A DNA stretch of 64,000 nt, from assembly GCF_006335115.1 (NCBI RefSeq), contig NZ_VDMJ01000003.1, positions 144,497-208,496 on the forward strand, given 5' to 3'. Position 1 is the first letter of the stretch. The number at the start of each line of letters is the position of its first letter. The notes under the pieces were generated by a model. The model saw only the letters and a program-made list of their open reading frames with translations. It ran no database searches and was not told where the DNA came from. This DNA is from Streptomyces sp. NP160 (GTDB taxonomy: Bacteria > Actinomycetota > Actinomycetes > Actinomycetales > Quadrisphaeraceae). The translations under genes were made by a program, and so were the position numbers. Shown piece after piece: positions 8,097 through 16,709 of the stretch.

Positions 8097-9076
8097 CAGC
8101 CCCGGCGCAGCAGGTCTGCGACCTCCGTCGCCCAGTAGGTGAGCGTGGCCGTGGCCCCGGCGCGCTGGACCGACGTCAGCGACTCGAGGATCGCGCGCTG
8201 GCGGTCGATCATCCCGGCGGCCGCAGCGGCCTCGACCATCGCGTACTCCCCCGAGACCTGGTAGGCCCACACCGGGACGTCGACGGCGGCGGCCACGTCG
8301 CTGAGGACGTCGAGGTAGGGCAGCGCCGGCTTGACCATGACGACGTCGGCGCCCTCCGCGACGTCCAGGCGCACCTCGCGCAGCGCCTCACGGCGGTTGC
8401 CCGGGTCCATCTGGTAGGCCCGGCGGTCGCCCTGCAGGGTCGACTCGACTGCCTCGCGGAAGGGGCCGTAGAAGGCCGACGCGTACTTGGCGGCGTAGGC
8501 CAGCAGGACGACGTCGGAGCGGCCGACCGCGTCGAGCGCGGAGCGCACGACACCGGTCTGGCCGTCCATCATCCCGCTGAGCCCCAGCAGGGAGGCCCCC
8601 GCCTCGGCCTGCGCCAGCGCCATGGAGGCGTACCTCTCGAGCGTGGCGTCGTTGTCGACCCGGCCCGCGTCGTCGAGGACGCCGCAGTGGCCGTGGTCGG
8701 TGAACTCGTCGAGGCACAGGTCGGCCATGACGACGCAGTCGGAGCCGACCGCCTCGTCCAGCACCCGCAGGGCGGTGTTGAGCACGCCCTCGGGGTCGTC
8801 GGCGCCCGAGCCGCGCGCGTCGCGCACCGCCGGGACGCCGAAGACCATGATCCCGCCGACGCCGGCGGCGACCGCCTCCTGCGCGGCGTCGACCAGGGAC
8901 GTCATCGTGTGCTGCACCACGCCCGGCATCGACTGCATGGGCGAGGGCTCGCGCAGCCCCTCCTTGACGAAGACCGGCAGCACCAGCCGCTGCGGCGCCA
9001 GGTGCTCCTGCGCGCTGAGCGACCGCAGCGCCGGGGTGGCGCGCAGGCGCCGCGGCCGCTCAGCGGGGAAGGGCAT
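8096..9076 (-). CDS. hemB: Delta-aminolevulinic acid dehydratase (porphobilinogen synthase)
   Basis: HemB joins two 5-aminolevulinates to form porphobilinogen. The 326-residue product has the two Schiff-base lysine regions [16 protein letters not shown] and [11 protein letters not shown]. The metal site reads [14 protein letters not shown]: relative to zinc enzymes (DxCxCxxYxxHGHCG) the middle cysteine is aspartate, so metal use may differ. ATG at 9074-9076 has no strong ribosome site; the gene starts 10 bases after hemD, so translational coupling is likely. It is the last gene of the rex-hem operon. Confidence 0.97.
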   Translation of the reverse strand: MPFPAERPRRLRATPALRSLSAQEHLAPQRLVLPVFVKEGLREPSPMQSMPGVVQHTMTSLVDAAQEAVAAGVGGIMVFGVPAVRDARGSGADDPEGVLNTALRVLDEAVGSDCVVMADLCLDEFTDHGHCGVLDDAGRVDNDATLERYASMALAQAEAGASLLGLSGMMDGQTGVVRSALDAVGRSDVVLLAYAAKYASAFYGPFREAVESTLQGDRRAYQMDPGNRREALREVRLDVAEGADVVMVKPALPYLDVLSDVAAAVDVPVWAYQVSGEYAMVEAAAAAGMIDRQRAILESLTSVQRAGATATLTYWATEVADLLRRG

Positions 9077-9086
9077 CAGCGGCCGA

Positions 9087-10874
9087 TCACCGACGCCGGC
9101 GGGCGCCGGCGCGGCGCTCGCTCGGACGCAGCACGGGCTCACCGGCCTCCTCGGCCTGGGCGCGCAGCTGCGCGCCGTAGGCGGCGAGGGAGTCGACGAG
9201 CGATGCGGTGCTGGCGTGCTCGGCCTGGACGTCGACGCGCAGCCCCAGCTCGGTGGCCGTGGCGCAGGTCGCCGGGCCGATGCAGGCCACCACCGTGCTC
9301 GGGTGCGGCTTGCCGGCGATGCCGACGAGGTTGCGCACCGTCGACGACGACGTGAAGACGACGGCGTCGAAAGCACCCGTCTTGATGGCGTCGCGCACCG
9401 GCGCCGGCGGCGGGGCCGCCCGGACGGTCCGGTAGGCGGTGACGTCGTCCACCTGCCAGCCGATCTGCTGCAGGCCCTCGACGAGGGTGTCGGTGGCGAT
9501 GTCGGCGCGGGGCAGGAACACCCTGTCGATGGGGTCGAGGACCTCGTCGTAGGGCGGCCACTCGGCCAGCAGGCCGGCGGCGGACTGCTCGCCCTCGGGC
9601 ACCAGGTCGGGCTCGATGCCCCAGGCGCGCAGCTCGGCGGCGGTGACCCCGCCGACGGCCGCGACCTTCAGCCCGGAGAACGCGCGGGCGTCCAGGCCGT
9701 ACTCGGCGAACTTGTCCTTGACGGCGCGGACGGCGTTGACGGAGGTGAACCCGACCCACTCGTAGCGGCCGGTGACCAGGCCGCGGACGGCCTTCTCCAT
9801 CTGGTGGGGGCTGCGCGGCGGCTCCACGGCGATGGTCGGCACGACCTCGCTGACGGCGCCGACGGCGGCGAGCCGCTCGACGGTGGCCGACGACTGCGCC
9901 TGCGTGCGGGGCACGAGCACGCGCCAGCCGAACAGCGGACGCGACTCGAACCACGCCAGCTTGTCGCGCTTGGCGACCCCCGGGCCGAGGACGGCCACGA
10001 GCGGCTCGGGCAGGTGGTCGCCCTCCGCGGCCAGCACGTCGGGCAGGGTGGCGAGGGTCGCCGAGACCGAGCGCTGGGCGGTGGTGGTGCCCCCGGAGGT
10101 CACGACGACCTCGGCGGACCCGCTGCGCCCGGAGGCCAGCAGCGCCTTGGCCGCGCCCACGACCTCGTCCGCGGTGCCCGTCACGACGACGGTCCCGGGC
10201 ACGCCCGTCACCGCGTCGACCGCGGCCTCGCCCTGCGCGGCGTCGAGCACGTGCACGTCGCTGGCGCGGGAGGTGGCGGTGGCGATGCCGGCGTACAGCG
10301 GCACCGCGGTGGCCACGGACACCCCCGGCACCACCTCGACGGCCACCCCGGCGCGGCGGACCGCCGCGAGCTCGTCGGCGAGCTGCGGGGAGCTGGCGGC
10401 GTCCCCGCTGAACAGGCGGACCACCGCGCGGCCGGAGCGGGCGGCGGACAGGGAGAGCTTGGCGCGCGCGGCGCCCGTCAGCGGTGCGCCGCCCTCGGGG
10501 GCCGCGGTCTCCAGCACCTCGACGCCGTCGCCGCAGTGGCGCGCGACGGCGGCCAGCGCGGCGCTCTCCGGCGCCCCGGTGGAGCCGGCGTCGGCACCGC
10601 GGTCGACGACGACGACGTCAGCGGCCGCGAGCAGCTCCGCCGCGCGCAGCGTGAGGAGCCCGGGGTCGCCGGGGCCGGCGCCGACGAAGGCGACGGCCGG
10701 CACGGGCGCCGGAGCGACCTGGCTGCTGGCACCGCCGGCCGACGACGCGGTCGAGGAGGTGGTGGGACCGCCGGCGGCACCCGCGGAGGTGCTGGGGGCG
10801 GTGGTGGCGCCGGCGTCGGTCGCTGCCTGCGGCGCAGCGGCGGTGAGCGTCGGGGCGGAGGTGGGCGGGGTCAC
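9087..10874 (-). CDS. hemD: Uroporphyrinogen-III synthase fused to a SUMT-like domain
   Basis: The 595-residue product has a variable Ala/Thr/Ser-rich first ~55 residues, then a SUMT/CobA-like domain beginning [20 protein letters not shown] (to about 310). A HemD domain closes the protein ([44 protein letters not shown]). HemD closes hydroxymethylbilane into uroporphyrinogen III. The SUMT part lacks the usual GGDPFxFGRG loop ([11 protein letters not shown] instead), so methyltransferase activity is doubtful. The GTG start overlaps the hemC stop by 4 bases (GTGA). Confidence 0.93.
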   Translation of the reverse strand: MTPPTSAPTLTAAAPQAATDAGATTAPSTSAGAAGGPTTSSTASSAGGASSQVAPAPVPAVAFVGAGPGDPGLLTLRAAELLAAADVVVVDRGADAGSTGAPESAALAAVARHCGDGVEVLETAAPEGGAPLTGAARAKLSLSAARSGRAVVRLFSGDAASSPQLADELAAVRRAGVAVEVVPGVSVATAVPLYAGIATATSRASDVHVLDAAQGEAAVDAVTGVPGTVVVTGTADEVVGAAKALLASGRSGSAEVVVTSGGTTTAQRSVSATLATLPDVLAAEGDHLPEPLVAVLGPGVAKRDKLAWFESRPLFGWRVLVPRTQAQSSATVERLAAVGAVSEVVPTIAVEPPRSPHQMEKAVRGLVTGRYEWVGFTSVNAVRAVKDKFAEYGLDARAFSGLKVAAVGGVTAAELRAWGIEPDLVPEGEQSAAGLLAEWPPYDEVLDPIDRVFLPRADIATDTLVEGLQQIGWQVDDVTAYRTVRAAPPPAPVRDAIKTGAFDAVVFTSSSTVRNLVGIAGKPHPSTVVACIGPATCATATELGLRVDVQAEHASTASLVDSLAAYGAQLRAQAEEAGEPVLRPSERRAGARRRR

Positions 10875-11980
10875 GGGTGCACCCTCTCCGGCGGCGCGTC
10901 GGCCGCCGTGTCGTGAGTGTTCGAGGCTGGCTGCGGTGCTGCGCTGCTGGTGCGCGGGGTGTCGGGGTGGGCGGGGTCGGGGGGTGTCACCAGGCGGGCT
11001 GCCTGAGGGGTCTGCGCGTCCTGCGGTGAGGAGGCCGGTCCGGGGACGAGCGGTGCGAGGGCCGGCGAGCCTGAGGCGAGCAGCTCCGCGGCCACCCGGC
11101 GCCCGGTGCCGGCGGCGTCGTCGAGCTGGCCGGCGCCGGTGCGCACCGCGGTGGCGGAGCCGTCCAGGGCGGCGACCAGACCGGTGAGCCGCAGCCCGCC
11201 GTCGTCCTCGGTGACCGCCAGCGCGCCGACGGGCGCGGCGCAGCCGGCCTCCAGCGCAGCGAGCAGGGCGCGCTCGGCGGTGGTGGCGGCCCGGCTCGCG
11301 GGGTCGTCCAGGAGCGCGCAGGCGGCGCGCACGGCCTCGTCGTCGGCGCGGCACTCCACGGCCAGCGCTCCCTGGCCCGGCGCGGGCAGCAGCTGGTCGG
11401 TGCCCAGCACCTCGGTGACCTCGTCGCCGCGACCCAGCCGCAGCAGGCCCGCGCGGGCCAGCACCACCGCGTCGAGGTGGCCCTCGGAGACCATCCGCAG
11501 CCGGGTGTCGACGTTGCCGCGGACGTCCACCACCTGCAGGTCGGGGCGCAGCGCCCTCAGCTGGGCGGCGCGCCGCGGCGACCCGGTGCCGACGCGCGCG
11601 CCGGCCGGCAGGTCGGCCAGCCGGCGGCCGGAGGAGGCGACGAGCACGTCGCGGGGGTCCTCGCGGGGCGGGACCGCCGCGACCACCAGGCCCGGGGCCG
11701 GGGCGGTGGGCAGGTCCTTGAGGGAGTGGACGGCGAGGTCGACCCGGCCCGCCAGGAGCGCCTCGCGCAGCGCCGTGGCGAAGACGCCCGTGCCGCCCAG
11801 GCTCGACAGGGGCGCGCGGGACACGTCGCCCTCGGTGGTGACCTCGACGAGCTCCACGGCCCGGCCGGTGCGCTCGCGCAGCGCCTGGGCGACGTGCTCG
11901 GACTGCGTGCGGGCCAGGGCGCTGCGGCGCGTGCCGAGCCGCAGCGCGGGCGCCGAGGCAGCAGCGGTGCCGGCGCTCAC
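10871..11980 (-). CDS. hemC: Hydroxymethylbilane synthase
   Basis: HemC polymerises four porphobilinogens into hydroxymethylbilane. The 369-residue product shows LRLGTRRSALARTQ, AVHSLKDLPT, GTGSPRRAAQL, DVRGNVDTRL, PAPGQGALAVE and the dipyrromethane cofactor cysteine in LEAGCAAPVGALA. The last ~45 residues are a Pro/Ala/Thr-rich tail beyond the usual domain. GTG starts overlap by 4 bases with both neighbours (hemA upstream, hemD downstream), so the three are translationally coupled. Confidence 0.97.
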   Translation of the reverse strand: MSAGTAAASAPALRLGTRRSALARTQSEHVAQALRERTGRAVELVEVTTEGDVSRAPLSSLGGTGVFATALREALLAGRVDLAVHSLKDLPTAPAPGLVVAAVPPREDPRDVLVASSGRRLADLPAGARVGTGSPRRAAQLRALRPDLQVVDVRGNVDTRLRMVSEGHLDAVVLARAGLLRLGRGDEVTEVLGTDQLLPAPGQGALAVECRADDEAVRAACALLDDPASRAATTAERALLAALEAGCAAPVGALAVTEDDGGLRLTGLVAALDGSATAVRTGAGQLDDAAGTGRRVAAELLASGSPALAPLVPGPASSPQDAQTPQAARLVTPPDPAHPDTPRTSSAAPQPASNTHDTAADAPPERVHP

Positions 11981-13443
11981 GCGGCGCCCTCCTCGGGTGC
12001 CTGCGCGGTGGCGGGCGCGGCGACCGCCCGCAGGACCTCGGCGACGCTGCCGCCACCGGTGGACGCGCTGCCCGAGGTCTGCACGGTCGGCGCGACCGGC
12101 CCCGCGCCCAGGCCGCCCAGGCCCCCGGCGGGGCCGTCCAGCGCGAAGAGCTCGCGCAGCACCGCGGCGTAGCCGGCCCCGTCCGCGCCGTCGGCGGCGA
12201 GCGCCTTCACCCGGACGGTGGGGGTGTGCAGCAGCTTCTCGGTGACGCGGTGCACGGCCAGCTCGGCCTCCGCCACCACGCGGGGGTCGGCGTCGGCGCC
12301 CAGACGCCCCCGCAGACGGGCCACCTCGGCCTCGACCACGTCGCGTGCGAGGGAGCGCAGCGCCGCCACCGTGGGCGCCACCGCGGCGGCGCGCTGCTCC
12401 GCGAGGTAGCCGGCCACCTCCTCGGCGACCACCGCGCGCGCGGAGCGGACGCTGCCGGCCACGCCGGCGAGCGCCTCGTCGTCCTCGGGGGCGACCGCGA
12501 GCCGCCGGCGCAGCGCGTCCAGCCCCACCAGCTCGACGCCCGGCAGCTCACCGGCCGCTGGGTCGACGTCGTGCGGGAGGGCCAGGTCGACCACGAGCTG
12601 CGGGGCAGCCCCGCCGTCCGCACCGGTGCGGCGCTCGGCGCGCGCGGCCTCCAGCTCCGCCGCGTCCAGGACCGTGCCCACGGCGCCGGTGCACGAGACC
12701 ACGACGTCGGCCTGCGCCAGCGCGGCCCTCAGCGCCGCGGCGTCGTCGAGGCCGAGCCAGGTGCCGCCGACGGCGGCGGCGAGGCGCTCGGCCCGGGCGG
12801 GGGTGCGGTTGGCCACGGCGATCGACCCGACGCCGAGCCGCTGCAGCGTCGTGGCCGCGAGGGCGCTCATCGAGCCCGCGCCCACCACCAGAGCGTGCGC
12901 GTCCGCGAGCGGCCCGACCACGGCGTCGGCGCCCTCGAGCGCGGCCTCGACCAGGGAGCGGCCGGCGCGGTCGAGGCCGGTCTCGCTGTGGACGCGCTTG
13001 CCGACCCTCAGCGCGCGCTGGACCAGCTGGTCCAGGACGCGCCCCACGGTGCCGTCCTCCTGGCCGCGGCGCAGCGAGGCGCGCACCTGGCCCAGCACCT
13101 GCGACTCGCCCAGGGCCATGGAGTCCAGGCCGGCGGAGACGGAGAACAGGTGCTCCACGGCGCGCTCGCCGTAGGCGAAGAGCAGCGACTCGGCCAGGTC
13201 GGGCAGGGGCACGCCCGCGCGCTCCGCGAGCGCCGCCGACAGGTCCTGCACGCCCAGGTGGAACGACGGCACCACCGCGTACACCTCGACGCGGTTGCAG
13301 GTGGCCAGCACGGCGGCCTCCTGCACCGCACCGCCGCACAGCTCGCGGGCCAGCTCGCGGGCGCCCTCGGCGTCCAGCGCCGCACGCTCGAGCAGGGAGA
13401 TCGGAGCGGTCCGGTGGGACATCCCCACGAACAGCAGGCTCAT
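11977..13443 (-). CDS. hemA: Glutamyl-tRNA reductase
   Basis: HemA reduces glutamyl-tRNA to glutamate-1-semialdehyde with NADPH, the committed step of the C5 pathway. Motifs: FVGMSHRTAPISLLERAAL, the catalytic cysteine in AAVLATCNRVEVYA, LGESQVLGQVRA, the nucleotide-binding VVGAGSMSALAATTL and LALPHDVDPA. At 488 residues it is somewhat long because of a Gly/Ala-rich C-terminal extension (from about residue 425). ATG overlaps the rex stop by 4 bases (ATGA), so redox sensing and haem entry share one transcript. Confidence 0.97.
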   Translation of the reverse strand: MSLLFVGMSHRTAPISLLERAALDAEGARELARELCGGAVQEAAVLATCNRVEVYAVVPSFHLGVQDLSAALAERAGVPLPDLAESLLFAYGERAVEHLFSVSAGLDSMALGESQVLGQVRASLRRGQEDGTVGRVLDQLVQRALRVGKRVHSETGLDRAGRSLVEAALEGADAVVGPLADAHALVVGAGSMSALAATTLQRLGVGSIAVANRTPARAERLAAAVGGTWLGLDDAAALRAALAQADVVVSCTGAVGTVLDAAELEAARAERRTGADGGAAPQLVVDLALPHDVDPAAGELPGVELVGLDALRRRLAVAPEDDEALAGVAGSVRSARAVVAEEVAGYLAEQRAAAVAPTVAALRSLARDVVEAEVARLRGRLGADADPRVVAEAELAVHRVTEKLLHTPTVRVKALAADGADGAGYAAVLRELFALDGPAGGLGGLGAGPVAPTVQTSGSASTGGGSVAEVLRAVAAPATAQAPEEGAA

Positions 13444-14186
13444 CGCGCGGCCCCCGCGCTCGAGGTGGTGCGCTGGGCGGGCCCGGCCAGCCGCTGCGCC
13501 TGCTCGCCGGCGGCCGCGGCGCGGCGGCGCTCCCGGAAGGCGAGGATGCCCAGCTCGGTGGACAGGTCGACGCTGCGCAGCTCGACGCCGGCGGGGACCT
13601 GCAGCTCCACCGGGGCGAAGGACAGCACGCTCGTGATGCCGGCGGCGACCACGGCGTCGCAGGCGGCCTGGGCGGCGCCGGCGGGCACCGCGAGGACGGC
13701 GATCCGCACGCCCAGCTCGGCCACCACGCCGGCGGTGCGCTCGGCGGGGAGCACCTCCAGGCCGGCCACGCGCTCGCCGACGACGGCGGGGTCGTTGTCC
13801 AGCAGGGCGACCACCCGGGTGCCCAGGGGCGCGAACCCGCTGTAGTTGGCCAGGGCGCGCCCGAGGCTGCCGATGCCCACGATGACGACGCGCCACTCCT
13901 CGGCCAGCCCGAGGCAGCGACCGACGTGCTGGACGAGGCGGGCGACCTCGTAGCCGACGCCGCGGACCCCGTAGCTGCCGAGGTGCGAGAGGTCCTTGCG
14001 GAGGGTGGCCGACCCCACCCCCGCCGCGAGCGCCAGCTCCTCGCTGGAGACCGTGGCGACGCCGCGCTCGCCGAGGCCCGTGAGCACGCGCAGGTACACC
14101 GGGAGCCTGGCCACGGTGGCGTCGGGGACGCCCCTGGCGCCGTCGCGCTGGGCGCGCAGCGGCGGGGTGGCGTTCGGGTCGGTCAC
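13440..14186 (-). CDS. rex: Redox-sensing transcriptional repressor Rex
   Basis: Rex binds DNA when NAD+ is high and releases it when NADH rises. The 248-residue product has an N-terminal winged helix (ARLPVYLRVLTGL, SSEELALAAGVGSATLRKDL, YGVRGVGYEV) and a Rossmann domain (VVIVGIGSLGRALANYSGF) with the C-terminal swapped helix. The last ~30 residues are an Ala-rich extension. GTG at 14184-14186. It heads the hemACDB operon, and a candidate Rex site lies 108 bases upstream, pointing to autoregulation. Confidence 0.97.
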   Translation of the reverse strand: MTDPNATPPLRAQRDGARGVPDATVARLPVYLRVLTGLGERGVATVSSEELALAAGVGSATLRKDLSHLGSYGVRGVGYEVARLVQHVGRCLGLAEEWRVVIVGIGSLGRALANYSGFAPLGTRVVALLDNDPAVVGERVAGLEVLPAERTAGVVAELGVRIAVLAVPAGAAQAACDAVVAAGITSVLSFAPVELQVPAGVELRSVDLSTELGILAFRERRRAAAAGEQAQRLAGPAQRTTSSAGAAR

Positions 14187-14293
14187 GGTGGGGCAGGGCT
14201 CCTGCTGGCGGTGTGCTGGCGGAGCCGGACCCCTGCGGGTCAGAGCTCCGGCCGCGCCCGTCGCGGGTGGCGCGGGCAGTCCAGACTAGGCAC

Positions 14294-14311
14294 TTGTGAA
14301 GGGCAGAACAA
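14294..14311. promoter_or_regulatory. Candidate Rex operator
   Basis: TTGTGAAGGGCAGAACAA matches the Rex consensus TTGTGAA-N4-TTCACAA perfectly in the left half and in 4 of 7 bases in the right half. It lies 108 bases upstream of rex. Confidence 0.6.
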
Positions 14312-14337
14312 AGTCCGCGCGCGCCGTCGGCACAGCG

Positions 14338-14367
14338 CCGGCGGGCGGGCGGGCGGGCGGGCGGGCC
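14338..14367. repeat. GGGC tetranucleotide tandem repeat
   Basis: Six consecutive GGGC units lie between the glutaredoxin stop and the Rex operator. The regular G triplets could form a quadruplex in single-stranded DNA or RNA and the tract is a likely slippage site. Confidence 0.8.
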
Positions 14368-14389
14368 GCACCGGGCCGCCGCCGGTCCC

Positions 14390-14656
14390 TCAGCGGGCCG
14401 CCAGGGCGGTCAGGAGGTCCTGCTCGCTGACGCGCCAGTGCGCGTGGTGGCGCCCGTCCACGGTGACCACGGGCACGAGGTCGCTGTAGCGGGCCACCAG
14501 CTCGGCGTCGTCGTCGACGTCGACCTCGCGCCAGCCCGCCCCGGCCTGAGCACAGGCCCGTGAGACCTGCTCGCGCGCGACGTCGCACAGGTGGCACCCG
14601 CGTCGGCCGTACAGCACGACGCGCTCGTCCCGCCCGTCCCCCACGCCAGCCCCCAC
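14390..14656 (-). CDS. Glutaredoxin-family (DUF836-like) thiol protein
   Basis: The 88-residue product is a small thioredoxin-fold protein with an active-site CxxC in LYGRRGCHLCDVAREQV and the cis-proline region DLVPVVTVDG. It probably handles disulfide or mixed-disulfide reduction, substrate unknown. GTG at 14654-14656 follows TAGCCT by 7 bases without a ribosome site, a leaderless pattern; a second in-frame GTG lies four codons on. It lies just upstream of rex in the same direction, a plausible redox-linked neighbour. Confidence 0.85.
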   Translation of the reverse strand: MGAGVGDGRDERVVLYGRRGCHLCDVAREQVSRACAQAGAGWREVDVDDDAELVARYSDLVPVVTVDGRHHAHWRVSEQDLLTALAAR

Positions 14657-14663
14657 GTCAGCG

Positions 14664-14669
14664 AGGCTA
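14664..14669 (-). promoter_or_regulatory. -10 element of a leaderless promoter (glutaredoxin)
   Basis: TAGCCT on the minus strand lies 7 bases before the GTG at 14656. Confidence 0.55.
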
Positions 14670-14711
14670 CCCGGCGGCCTCCGCGCCGCCGGGTGCGCCC
14701 CCGACGCACGA

Positions 14712-14740
14712 GACCCGCACCGCGCGGGGCGGTGCGGGTC
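14712..14740 (-). terminator. Hairpin after bS22
   Basis: An 11 to 12-bp stem (GACCCGCACCG and its complement, 7-base loop) lies 17 bases after the bS22 stop. No T run follows. Confidence 0.6.
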
Positions 14741-14757
14741 CTCAGCAGGTGCGCCTG

Positions 14758-14856
14758 CTACTTCTTGTTGCGGCGCTGGTGGCGCGTCTTGCGCAGCAGC
14801 TTGCGGTGCTTCTTCTTCGCCATGCGCTTGCGGCGCTTCTTGATGACCGAGCCCAT
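14758..14856 (-). CDS. Small basic ribosomal protein bS22 (AURKAIP1/COX24 domain)
   Basis: The product is only 32 residues, MGSVIKKRRKRMAKKKHR at the start, and almost entirely Lys/Arg. This is the actinobacterial bS22 protein that sits near the decoding centre of the 30S subunit. It lies next to the HTH gene below, an arrangement also known in mycobacteria (Rv0500A/Rv0500B). ATG at 14854-14856. It is easily missed because of its size, but its sequence is diagnostic. Confidence 0.93.
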   Translation of the reverse strand: MGSVIKKRRKRMAKKKHRKLLRKTRHQRRNKK

Positions 14857-14962
14857 CAGTGCCTCAGATCGTTCGGGGCAGCGACGAGCGCTGCCTGCGG
14901 ATGCTCCTGCGCCCCAGCGTACCGACTGCGCGCAGCGCGTCCGGATCGCTCGGGGCGCGGGG

Positions 14963-15169
14963 TCACATCGCCTCGGTCTCCACGAAGGAGTGCGCCAGGT
15001 ACTGGTCGACGGCCGTCTCCGGCACGCGGAACGAGCGGCCCACGCGCACGGCGGGCATCTCACCGGAGTGCACCAGGCGGTACACCGTCATCTTCGACAC
15101 GCGCATCATCGTGGCGACCTCGGCCACGGTGAGGAAGCGCACACCGCTGAAGTCGCGGTCCATCGCCAT
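14963..15169 (-). CDS. Excisionase/BldC-like helix-turn-helix regulator
   Basis: The 68-residue product is a single MerR-like HTH: FLTVAEVATMMRVSKMTVYR followed by LVHSGEMPAVRVGRSFRVPE. It resembles the conserved actinobacterial excisionase-family proteins such as Rv0500A and is related in fold to BldC. ATG at 15167-15169 follows GGGAGGA at 4 bases. It lies upstream of bS22. A DNA-binding role is clear; the targets are unknown. Direct GGAAGT repeats upstream may be its own sites. Confidence 0.92.
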   Translation of the reverse strand: MAMDRDFSGVRFLTVAEVATMMRVSKMTVYRLVHSGEMPAVRVGRSFRVPETAVDQYLAHSFVETEAM

Positions 15170-15221
15170 GGTTCCTCCCGGTCGTCCCTGGACCCTGAGC
15201 TCCAGGGGCCTCTGAGCACTC

Positions 15222-15227
15222 ACAGTA
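15222..15227 (-). promoter_or_regulatory. -10 element for the HTH gene
   Basis: TACTGT on the minus strand, about 50 bases before the ATG at 15169, leaves room for the GGGAGGA ribosome site in the leader. Confidence 0.45.
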
Positions 15228-15238
15228 GTGGCTCGTGT

Positions 15239-15265
15239 GACTTCTGGGGAAGTCGTTGCGGAAGT
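15239..15265. promoter_or_regulatory. Iterated GACTTC/GGAAGT motif upstream of the HTH gene
   Basis: GACTTC-TGGG-GAAGTC (15239-15254) is a perfect short palindrome. GGAAGT recurs at 15248 and 15260, spaced 12 bases. The cluster lies just upstream of the -10 element and could be an operator. The rest of the gap up to acuC holds nothing else recognised. Confidence 0.4.
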
Positions 15266-15453
15266 TACAAGCGTGTGAGACACCCTGGTGGCGGCGCCGG
15301 GCAGCCTGGCAGACCCCTGCCCGGCCATCGTGCTCCGGCCCCGCCGGCCCCGCGGGCGTTCCGGGGCGCAGGTCAGCGGCGGGCGGCGTGTCCGCCCCGA
15401 CGCGCGGGCGAGGGCTGCGCAGCGGCGGAAGCGGTCGGCCGCCCGGGGAGCCG

Positions 15454-16635
15454 TCAGTCGAACCAGGGGTCGAGGCCGTGGTTCGGGAAGACCGCCCGCC
15501 GGGTCGCCAGGACCGCCCGGTCGAGCGGGTCGGCGGGGTCGGCCCCGGCCTCCCAGGGCGAGAACCAGGCCGGCGCGCCGTCCGTCATGGCCTCCGGCGC
15601 GTCCCAGCCCGCCGCCGTGACGAAGTCCCGCCACTCCCGCGGCACGGGCGTGGACGGCGCCACCGGCGCGTGCGCGGCGATGCCGAGCAGGTGCGACCAC
15701 ACCCGGGGGACGACGTCGACGAGGTCGTAGCCGCCACCGCCCGTGGCGACCCACCGGCCCCCGCACACCTCGTGGGCCAGATCGTGCAGGGACCGCGCCG
15801 CGGCGCGCTGCGCGTCCACGCTGACGGCGAGGTTGGCCAGGGGGTCCTGCGCGTGGGCGTCAGCGCCGTGCTGGGTCACGAGGACCTCCGGGCGGAACGC
15901 GCGCACGAGGGGGTGCACCACGGCGTGCACCGCCCGCAGCCAGCCCGCGTCGGCCGTGCCGGCGGGCAGGGCCACGTTGACGGCGCTGCCCTCGGCACCC
16001 GGGCCCCCGGTCTCCTCCGGCCAGCCCGTGCCCGGGAAGAGCGTGCGGCCGGACTCGTGCAGGGAGATCGTCATGACGCGCGGGTCGTCCCAGAACGCGG
16101 CCTCGACGCCGTCGCCGTGGTGCACGTCGAGGTCCACGTAGGCCACGCGGCGCGCGCCGCGCTCGAGCAGGTGGTTGATGCCGACGGCGAGGTCGTTGTA
16201 GATGCAGAACCCGCTGGCCCGGTCGGGCATGGCGTGGTGCATGCCGCCGCTGACGTTCACCGCGTGCTCGGCCTGCCCCGACCACACGGCGTCGGCGCAG
16301 TCGACGGTGGCGGCGACCACGCGCGCCGACGTCTCGTGCATGCCGGCGAACACCGGGTCGTCGTCGGTGCCGAGGCCGTGCGCGAGGTCCACCCGCCGCG
16401 GGTCCGCGGAGGCGCGGCGGACGGCGGCGACGTAGCGCGGGTCGTGCACGGTGGTGAGGAGCTCGTCGGAGGCGACCCGCACCCCTGCCAGCCGCACGCC
16501 GGGCGCCGAGAACAGGCCCAGCTCGCGCGCCAGGCGCGCGGTCAGCTCCAGGCGCAGCGGCGCCATGGGGTGGCCGGGGCCGAAGTCGTGCGCCGCGAGG
16601 GCGTCGTCCCAGACCACCAGGGTGCGATCCGCCAC
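15454..16635 (-). CDS. acuC: AcuC-type acetoin utilisation / histone deacetylase family protein
   Basis: The 393-residue product is a class I-type zinc deacylase: MHHAMPDRASGFCIYNDLAV (active-site His pair), VAYVDLDVHHGDGVE (zinc Asp and His), SLHESGRTLFPGTG and VTQHGADAHAQDPLA (second zinc Asp) are all present. The family deacetylates proteins such as acetyl-CoA synthetase, so a role in acetyl-CoA or acetate balance is likely. GTG at 16633-16635 stands 6 bases after TAGCGT with no ribosome site, a leaderless pattern. Confidence 0.93.
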   Translation of the reverse strand: MADRTLVVWDDALAAHDFGPGHPMAPLRLELTARLARELGLFSAPGVRLAGVRVASDELLTTVHDPRYVAAVRRASADPRRVDLAHGLGTDDDPVFAGMHETSARVVAATVDCADAVWSGQAEHAVNVSGGMHHAMPDRASGFCIYNDLAVGINHLLERGARRVAYVDLDVHHGDGVEAAFWDDPRVMTISLHESGRTLFPGTGWPEETGGPGAEGSAVNVALPAGTADAGWLRAVHAVVHPLVRAFRPEVLVTQHGADAHAQDPLANLAVSVDAQRAAARSLHDLAHEVCGGRWVATGGGGYDLVDVVPRVWSHLLGIAAHAPVAPSTPVPREWRDFVTAAGWDAPEAMTDGAPAWFSPWEAGADPADPLDRAVLATRRAVFPNHGLDPWFD

Positions 16636-16641
16636 TCCTGC

Positions 16642-16647
16642 ACGCTA
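16642..16647 (-). promoter_or_regulatory. -10 element of a leaderless promoter (acuC)
   Basis: TAGCGT on the minus strand lies 6 bases before the acuC GTG. Confidence 0.55.
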
Positions 16648-16709
16648 GCGGGCCGCCGGGGCCGCCGGGGCCGCCAGGTCGGCGGTCGGGCCACCGGTGG
16701 GGTCGGCGG

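Noticed and set aside
14712..14740. A tRNA gene or small RNA in the gap beside bS22
   Set aside because: The hairpin fits a terminator; no T-loop, anticodon stem or CCA-like end is visible.
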